Source of the DNA: Tetrapyrgos nigripes | Lineage: Eukaryota > Basidiomycota > Agaricomycetes > Agaricales > Campanellaceae | Direction of reading: 5' to 3' | DNA: 64,000 bases | Assembly (NCBI GenBank): GCA_013368315.1 | Contig: JAACJM010000034.1 | Coordinates: 531,508-595,507, forward strand | Part shown: piece after piece, positions 56,870 to 64,000 of the stretch | How positions within the stretch are numbered: the stretch's first letter is position 1 | Layout of the letters: every line of letters begins with the position of its first letter | Program-made: the position numbers and the translations under genes | The notes under the pieces: generated by a model | What the model was told of the DNA's origin: nothing | Seen by the model: the letters and a program-made list of their open reading frames with translations, nothing else | Database searches by the model: none

Positions 56870-59568
56870 GGCATGGATGCCAGGAATATGGAATTGGTCA
56901 GTACTTCAGCAGCCTCAAGATATGTGTTTTGTGCTTGGTCAATCTGTCCTAGGCTTCTGAGACATTGTGCAGCACCAAGCTGATCACCAATATTTTCAAA
57001 CTGATTTTTGGCATTACTCAGCCTCAGTATATCTGTTTTGCATTGTATAAATTTGTCCCAGGCTCTTCAGACATCGTGCTGCTTCACGTTGATCCCCAAG
57101 AGTTTCAAATCGATTTTTGGCATTGTTCAGCATTTCAGTAGCCTCAGTGTATCTGTTTTGCAGTTTATAGAGTTGCCCCAGGCTCCGTAGACACTGTGCA
57201 GCTCCACGTTGATATCCAAGAGCTTCAAACTGATTTTTGGCATAGCTCAGCATTTCCACAGCTTCAGTGTATCTTTTTTGCATTTGATGGATCTGTCCCA
57301 GGATTCCTACACATTGTGCAGTTCCAAGTTGATATCCAATAGCTTCAAACCGATTTTTGGCATTGCTCAACATTTCAGCAGCCTCAGTGTATCTGTTTTG
57401 CATTTTAAGGATCTGTCCCAGGTTTCCTACACATTCTGCAGCTCCAAATTGATCTCCAAAGGCTTCAGACTGATTTTTGGCATTGGTCAGAATTTCAGCA
57501 GCCTCTATATATTTTTTCTGCATTAGATAGGTCTCTCCCAGGATTCCTAGACATTGTGCAGCTCCAACATGATCCTCAATAGCTTCGAACTGATTTTTGG
57601 CATGCCTCAGCATTTCAGCAGCCTCAGTGTATCTGTTTTGCCTCCTGTATATCTCTCCAAGCTGTTTCCTAATTCTCGCATGAGATTGGGGATTATTCCA
57701 CATGATTTTCTCCATCTCTTTAGCTTCTGTCTCAGCTTCTTGCCACATGGCCAACCATCTCAGGATTTCTACTCTCCAAAATCTCAGTTTCATCTTGTCC
57801 TGCTCAACAAGTTCAGAAGTTCTATTAAAGACACTATTAAGAAGTTCGAGCAATAATGGATAAAACTTTGTGAAACCCAAGAGAATATCTAGGGATGCAA
57901 TATTGATTTCCTTGGGAGAATGGTGGGCTTGCTCATTCAATATCTTTACGATATTCATGATGTGAGGCTGAATCTGGTTTTGTTTTACTTCCTGTGTGCC
58001 AGACAGTTGTTTGAGCCTTGTAACATAGAAGGTGCTCAAAGGTGTCATTGCTTTCATGATATCTGTGTGGGTCCCACAGACATATTCACGAATAGGTGCT
58101 AAAACCTGGATGGTATCATTTTTGCTATACACCAGAGAGTTTTCAAGCAATGTATTGATAGACTGGTCTAACTCTTCCCAGCCTGCTAACATCTCAGAAA
58201 GATTTTCAACCCAACCAGGGACTCCATCTGGCAGAAAACATATAACTGCTAGAAGCTCAGCTTCATGTGACTTTAGCAATTTTGTTGACAGTCCAATTGA
58301 GTAATTCACACTTGTTAATCTCCCATCAATGTTTCCCTGCTTGAGAGCTTTTGTTTTCCCTTCTTTCCACATTTTTAGGAGTGATTTAAGGGGAGATGTC
58401 TTTGCCCTTTTGGCAATAAGGGTAATTGCAAGGGGAACAAAATCAAGCTCTTTCAATATGGTTTCAATATCATGTTTCTCTTGCTCCAATTCTCGTGTTT
58501 CAGAGATGTCTAAGAAGGCCTTTTTTGCTGATTCAAATGTGAGTGGAGGAATTGACTCAGATCCAAGTTTTTTCCACTTAAGAGAGCCTGGTCCATTTAA
58601 TCTCCTCATTGTCACTATCATTGAAACCTGATCAGAGGAAGCCAATTTGCTGAGAAGATTTTCAATATCCACTGGATCATTGTTCCAGGGAGTCTCAAAA
58701 TTGTCCAAAATCAGAAGAATTGGCTGAATACTGACCCTGAGATATTCCTCAAGTTTTTTGTAGTGACTTTCACCCTCTCCAACCCTAATATCCAGCCTTT
58801 GAATGATTCCTTGAAGCAACAACTTTGCATCTGGCAGCACTTCACAAGGAAGAAAGTATGAGGCCTTTGGATATTTGGCTCTTACTTCCATAGCATTGTT
58901 GATATGCAGAGCAATGGATGTTTTTCCAATTCCTCCTGCTCCAAGAATTGCAAGGAAGGCCTGCTTGTTGTTCACCATGTAGGTAACTCCTTCAGCTACC
59001 AATTCATCCCTCCCATGGAAGACTGTAGGCACAGCAGGGGTGGCTCTCTCAAGGACACTTTCACAATATCAACATCAGCATCCAGAATTGTTTAAACTTT
59101 AGACACTCACTCATAGGTGGTGTCTTCAATAATCCCAGGATCTGGAAACAGATCAGCAATGTTATTTAAATAATGTAATATGAAACTTGCTGTAAATGTT
59201 ATAAGTGCTTTGTATGAGATTTCCACCAACTGTTGTAACGGTTGTATCAGAGATAGCAAAATCTGAGGCTGACCGCAAGACATTAATGGAACCTGTAAAA
59301 GGACATCAAAACATACTTTTAATAGTTGACAACATTTCTCACCTTCTCCAGATGATTTTTCTCTGGACTGATCTCCAACACCGTAAGAACTCCAAGTGTT
59401 AAGAGCAGCCTGAGGTGTTTGATAACGGTCGTTAGATAAATAATTCAAACTTCGCTGGCCAGCAAAACTGCTCCCACTGCTGGATGCAATATGTCTGTTG
59501 TATCCAGTGAGAGTGTTTCTTCCTCCTTGAAATGGGTCTCTTGGGTTGCTTCTGTTGTGTCGAGACAT
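56860..59568 (-). CDS. NLR-like receptor: N-terminal motif, NB-ARC/NACHT-type NTPase, TPR array
   Basis: Exons 59568-59343, 59292-59191, 59141-59111 and 59057-57014 join in phase to 800 residues. Intron 2 uses a GC donor (A|gcaagt). The N-terminus (MSRHNRSNPRDPFQGGRN) is basic and disordered, followed near residue 85-110 by SASDFAISDTTVTTVGGN. The NTPase has GAGGIGKTS at 159-167 (P-loop), LLILDNFETPW (Walker B), VSMIVTMRR (sensor) and LDFVPLAITLIA (GLPL-like). Residues 585-800 are TPR units of exactly 40 aa with consensus LGQIY-x-MQ-x-RYTEAAEML. STAND proteins of this type detect non-self or damage and oligomerise; the ligand is unknown. An 11-nt deletion at 57020/57021 truncates unit 6 at TEAE-stop (57014). 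Beyond it, another frame still encodes about 50 TPR residues to 56860. Confidence 0.85.
57014..57660 (-). repeat. Array of 120-bp TPR-coding units
   Basis: Five complete units and a partial sixth repeat with exact 120-bp spacing. The words atttttggcat, agcctcagtgtatctgtttt and tgtcccaggattcctacaca recur in each. Differences cluster in the codons after MQ and in the segment before GAAQC. Such regular, similar units allow unequal exchange and repeat-number change. Confidence 0.85.
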
Positions 59569-60020
59569 GATGAACACCGAGGGCAGAAGCACAGAAAAGT
59601 GTCCAATGCACGTGAAACTAGTCTTGATTAGCTGCGCAAAAGACTAACTTTGCCTCGTGTTGGCTCTAAATTTGGGCAAAGTGCAAGGCTGGGTTCAACT
59701 ATGGAAAGGCATAAACCACCTACCCAACCCAGTCTATGGCGAGGGCGAATTCCTAGAGGAGGACAATTAGCGGTTTCGACAATCTCGCTGATGCCAAGCA
59801 CATGCATATCTCCATTGTATGTCAGAATTATGGTCTGGATGGATTTTACGAACATTTAGTGTATATTCTGGATGAGTTTGACTCCAATGATCCTCATTAC
59901 GGCGGGCTTTACGAAATACGAATTATATGGAAGCATCTGCTGCCAGGTTGCACACAAGGTTGAGGAGAATTACCCTTCTTTGCCATATGACATTCAGAAT
60001 CAATCGTCTCTGTCTATTTC
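59569..60020. other. Receptor promoter region and junction to normal-composition DNA
   Basis: CpG frequency rises here. No gene is supported; the frame at 59628-59859 on either strand has no recognised content. Confidence 0.4.
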
Positions 60021-62053
60021 TCAGATCTCATTATCCAAATCTACTATAGTATCCAATATTACACTACGACTAGCCCGACCGTTTCTCCTCCTCAGACTCG
60101 AGACCGTTTCAAGTTCTATATCACGGCTTTCTGACCATGGGATAGTGGGAACAAAATCAATTTCAATCAGCCTTTGAGGAGAGAGAATTCCTTCATCGAC
60201 TGATTTATGAAGGTTGAGAAGCATACGCGATGCCATTATTGGGGCGAGGTTGAATGTGAATGTGGAGAGGGGTTCTGTGGTATAGGCCTGAGGTGTATGA
60301 GTGTGCGAGGTGAATCAGATAAACAGAAAAAAGCCACATGAGTTGGAAAATAAGGTGAATTATGTGGGTACCTACCCCGGAAGCCTAAGCCGCAGATGTA
60401 AGTAAGCAAACTTGCAGCATGGAGAAGCCCAACGTACATAATATGTGATTATATGTGCAACCGTCGCAAGGAACTTGAACCTGGTATATTTCGACATGTC
60501 AACAGGTGAAGTCCAAAAAACCTCTACAGCATCAACACTTACGCATAGTACATGGCGCCTGTTTGATGCATCACGGGGAAGGGATAGATAAGTCCTCCCA
60601 AGATTAGACTATAAGCAGACAAGTTACTCACCTTCTCTAAATAACAACGCAATCAACGGATCCGGCACCTGGCCATGATAGTGTCTCATCGACCAGGATC
60701 TCCATAGTGTTAATGAAAAAATGAGGGAGTCGAAGACTAGAACTAGTATGTAAGGGAATACTCGTTCTGTGGTAGAAGGAAAAAGACGACCAATCAGATT
60801 AAGCACGAGTTTGGTATAAATACATGTGAGAGACGCACGGAAAACACTGAGAAGACCAAGATCGAAGACGGAGACGAGGATGAGCGGGCAACGATCAACA
60901 TGAAGGTACCTTTTTGCCGAGCTGAAAAGAAGCCACTCACGCATCGAGAGGTACAGCGACCACACACCCTTCAGAATGCAATCCCATCCGCGTAATATCT
61001 TGGTCTTTGAAGCCCCACTGTAGATGTAGATGTAGAGTACATATATACGTATGACGATGGATGGCATAGAGGCATAGAGATCAGCAAATTGTACGCCAAT
61101 TACTTATTCGTATAGGACCACTCACCATAGCAATCCCCAAGATTGACAACATTGGGACAACCATAACAACCAAAATTGGACGACTCCGTTCGTAAAATGC
61201 GTATGTACGCATGCAGATGGTGCCTATCAGCACCAGCGTGAGGGTAAATCAGGTAAACTGTGCCATAGGAGGACTGGAGGGTTAGAACTTAGAAGTACAC
61301 CTACCGTGTACAATCATAGATCTCAAAAGGACCCAAAAGAGCCAGTAGAAATAGTATCGCGTGCACCTAGATACAAACAAGCCAGTTCAGAATCAAAGAG
61401 CAGATCTAGAATTTATTTCGATTGGAATTTACTGACGCCTGGAAAGTAAAATTGGTGTTAAGTGCTCCAGCCAGGATGTTGACGTATAATTAAAGAACAA
61501 GCCCGTGATGCATCGAATGAAGGGTTATGTACCCACACTAGCACTCATCATCGAAAACTTCACCACCGTCGCAGGAATCGTTCCGACCAACCCCAAATAT
61601 CGGATGATTAGGAAGCAATAAGAGGATAGGATTTTAGGCCGTGTCCAGATGTACTTTACTTCATCGCCTGAAACGATATCAGTCAGATACGAAAACATCA
61701 CATTCAACCATTGAGTACCAAGTAGGTAGAAGTTAGGCGAAACTCACCAAAAGTAATAATATGATCCCAAAAAAGAATCGCTGTAAAGTTTGCGTTTGTG
61801 GGTCACAAAAGCGTCCACGAAAGCTTCCAAAGACGGCGTACTGATACCTAGAAGGTACATATACCTATGAACCATTCTGAGGACCCGCAGAGTATTAGGA
61901 TCAGTACTTATTGGAAACAGGAACCACTGTGCAGCAAACGGGAAAGGGAACGGGCAGGAAACGGGCAAGGACATAGAAGAAATCGAATGGAGCTACACAC
62001 ATCTGCCCTTCAATACCGACCATACCAACGTCGAGATTGATGCCCTGATCCAT
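60021..62053 (-). CDS. DUF6533-type seven-transmembrane protein
   Basis: The first four exons are clear: 62053-62001, 61876-61848, 61780-61748 and from 61667 down to about 61530. Joined they read MDQGINLDVGMVGIEGQIMV, HRYMYLLAILFWDHIITFGD, EVKYIWTRPKILSSYCFLII. LxFDH-LIT ... DEV-x-YIW is the signature of the DUF6533 N-terminal domain found in large mushroom families. Later minus-strand blocks are MRTYAFYERSRPILVVMVVP (about 61205), VFDSLIFSLTLWRSWSMR (about 60700), the short REGAMYYA exon (about 60540) and a final exon ending LDTIVDLDNEI at 60021. Middle exon borders are approximate. Probably a membrane receptor-like protein of unknown ligand. No lesion is seen. At least eight short introns. 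Confidence 0.75.
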
Positions 62054-62500
62054 AATATGATGATATCTTCCTCAGGACGAGATCGTTTTGGTTTTGAGGG
62101 AAGAGTGAAGGGAATCCTTGGTAGAGAGGAAATGGAGAAGGAATCCGTCCATCTCAGTGCGTCCTTTTATAAAAGCTTTTCGGCCTTCGCTAACTTGAAG
62201 TGCGCGCTAGCCAATACCGTCCCTGTCTCCGAGTCAGGATTTTCATCTCCACCTAAAAATAGACTAAGTCCAAACTAGTCTGTATGTCGACCTCGATCAA
62301 CCTAACAGGAGGTATGAAAGTGTCCATTGTTCATGTATGCTTGAGTCCTCTTAAGTTCTTGACAGCTGTCCGCAACGGTCATCCTCTCCGTGACTCCGTC
62401 CCACAGTAGACTCGACCCTGGAAGCGTATGTACATTGTATACCTCATTTGTATGTCCCTCGTCACCCGTATGAATAGTACTGAGACTTAGTCTTCCTTGG
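62054..62500. other. Upstream region of the DUF6533 gene
   Basis: Possible promoter of the minus-strand gene. A tataaaag word near 62168 is on the + strand. Nothing else is supported. Confidence 0.4.
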
Positions 62501-62503
62501 AGC

Positions 62504-63430
62504 TCAAGAGTACATAGTATTAGTAACATACGCAGACTTTCTGGTTTGTTTCAGGGTTACCAAAAGTCGTATCAATGCATATTGTATGTCTTGAGATCCT
62601 AACCTAGCATGCATGATGCGATTTAGAAAAACAGTACCTCTACAGTTCTCTCCCTTACTTACAATTTCACCGCCACCCGCGTTCCCACTCCCATCCCTAT
62701 TAGTATTCCTATCCGAAACCGAATTGTATCCTGATGTCGTAGTTGTAGCTGAGATAGACGCAGGCGTAGTGGCAGGTGCGTTCGTTGTAGTCAAGGAGGA
62801 GGTCGAGCTACGAGAAAGAACGAGGGAAGGAAGGAAGGAGGAAGGAAGGAAAAGGCAAGACAACGACAAGAGAGGAGAGGCGACAAGAAGAGGATACCAT
62901 GCCGCATATGAAGTGTAAGACATTAAAGGAGTGGGAAAACGACAAGGAAGCGTAAGCAAGCGAAATCTCAAAGGACTCAAACGCAAACACAACGTACTTA
63001 CCTCGTTCAGTATATTCCCATTCCCTGTACCCGTAGCATCACCCTGCGGCGAAAGTTCTGACCCTTCCAGACCCAGCTCATGCTCGCTGTCAACCTTCAT
63101 AGCCATTCCAGTTGGACAAAAGCTGGACGCCGCTCCCTCGCCTCCTCCCAGTCCCGTGCTCGCAATCACGCCCAAACCACCACTCATCCCCTCTTCCATC
63201 CTACCCGCGACCAAAGTACCATTTATCCCGACACCTCCCCTCCCCTCCCCTCCCCAGCCCCACCTGAACTTCTACTTCCCACTTCCCCCCCAATATCCCT
63301 CGGAACAACATCCAGGAAGAAATTAAACTGGTTGGATTTCAATAGGGCCGTAGGTATGTCCGATCAGGATAGGGTACGACGTTTGTTGGAGTCGGAGATG
63401 ATGAAGATGCAGGAGTTGTTTCAGAGATGA
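62504..63430 (-). other. Unresolved low-complexity locus, frames on both strands
   Basis: A 236-codon minus frame (62504-63214) reads Gly/Ser/Thr-rich (SGGLGVIASTGLGGGEGAAS, a possible gtaagt donor after NILNE, then TTTNAPATTPASISATTTTS). The complementary + frames (62931-63326, 63080-63430) are Pro/Ser-rich and end LNWLDFNRAVGMSDQDRVRR before a stop at 63430. One real gene is likely, but I cannot decide which strand. No domain recognised. The window may cut its exons. Confidence 0.35.
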
Positions 63431-64000
63431 AGACTGTGTGTAGGGAAGGGAGGGGTGGGTAGGTGACGTTGGATAAGGTGGGAATAGGGCGGTGACAGAT
63501 ATGAGGCGCACATCGAGGATAGGGACGAAGCTGGATGACGCAGTTACATGTTTGCGTGGTTTGGAGAGGAACGGCAGGCAGGAGCGGGAAGGAGCATATA
63601 CATAAGTAGGACGACGAGCGAAGAGACACGAAACGGACGCACTTTCGCATGTAGACTCGAGCCAGTCACTTTTGCAAAGGTTTGATGAAAAGTTTAAGTC
63701 GATCAAACCACTTTGCTTGCAAAAGACTGGTTCTAGTCTAATCTCGTATGCCGTTTTCGTCTGAGAGCCTGGCGGTTGGCAAGAAAGGCGTGTTTGTATG
63801 ACGTCATAAATGTATAGTTTTCGGTAAGAACCGTGGCCGGTTGAACGGCACGGGCACTTGGGGCGTTGTACTGAGAACCCGTGGTAAAGTTGCAAAGGTG
63901 GTCTGTCTCTGTGGGTCACCAATGCAGCGAAGAGACAAGAAACAACATTTCAGACTCCATCCCAGAGCTTTATGCCATTCAGTACGTGGGCTGTAACTTC
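63431..64000. other. Window end, no supported gene
   Basis: A near-palindromic stretch at about 63660-63735 (agtcacttttgcaaaggttt ... accactttgcttgcaaaaga) may form a hairpin. No coding sequence is identified. Confidence 0.4.

Noticed and set aside
57209..57856. Plus-strand frames opposite the TPR array
   Set aside because: Their 40-residue periodicity is merely the reverse strand of the TPR-coding repeats.

Overview
The window looks like nuclear DNA of a mushroom-forming basidiomycete (Agaricomycetes). Host genes are split by many 50-80 nt GT-AG introns. The protein families fit that group: Gcn1, a PrpF-like isomerase, DUF6533-type seven-helix proteins, and an NB-ARC/TPR receptor with the short glycine/asparagine-rich N-terminal motif of mushroom NLRs. 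The mobile elements fit as well: DIRS-like tyrosine-recombinase retrotransposons, Tc1/mariner and hAT. No rRNA, convincing tRNA or CRISPR was seen.

Layout. (1) 1-14.5 kb is ordinary gene-dense euchromatin. It holds the 3' end of GCN1 (+), a PrpF-family isomerase (+), a lactonase-type beta-propeller (+), a 12-exon TPR protein (+), an orphan exon (-), a 131-bp MITE, and a ten-exon FucP/Bsc6-like MFS transporter (-) with one single-base frameshift. (2) 14.5-33 kb is a nested transposon block. A 78-bp inverted repeat at 14531 and 27498 encloses nested inverted-repeat elements and a decayed DIRS-like retrotransposon. The DIRS copy (about 18.7-26.2 kb) keeps gag, RT/RNase H and tyrosine recombinase remnants and is interrupted by an LTR-like insert. 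A Tc1 element with perfect TA duplications and an IS630-like transposase remnant follow. (3) 33-45.3 kb holds a Ser/His-rich gene (possible LAMTOR1/Meh1 relative), displaced partial copies of it, a second and younger RT/RNase H element, a dead seven-helix gene and a 909-bp TIR element. (4) 45.4-56.9 kb holds two hAT-type elements with exact 8-bp target duplications. One sits in an intron of a dead 14-TM-type MFS transporter. Dispersed repeats and a 240-bp tandem duplication complete this part. (5) 56.9-59.6 kb is an NB-ARC/TPR receptor gene (-) embedded in the repeat-like, CpG-poor domain. (6) 59.6-64 kb returns to normal composition, with an intron-rich DUF6533 seven-helix gene (-) and an unresolved low-complexity locus.

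How it fits together. The flanks carry housekeeping functions (translation control, carbon metabolism, transport). The centre is a transposon sink whose old copies carry TGA stops where arginine CGA codons are expected, the mark of CpG methylation and deamination. The receptor gene lies inside that domain. It has nearly identical 120-bp TPR units and an 11-nt deletion in the last one, so it is the most interesting locus biologically. Several reading frames are broken by one-base changes in short A/T runs, so assembly error must be excluded before calling those genes dead.
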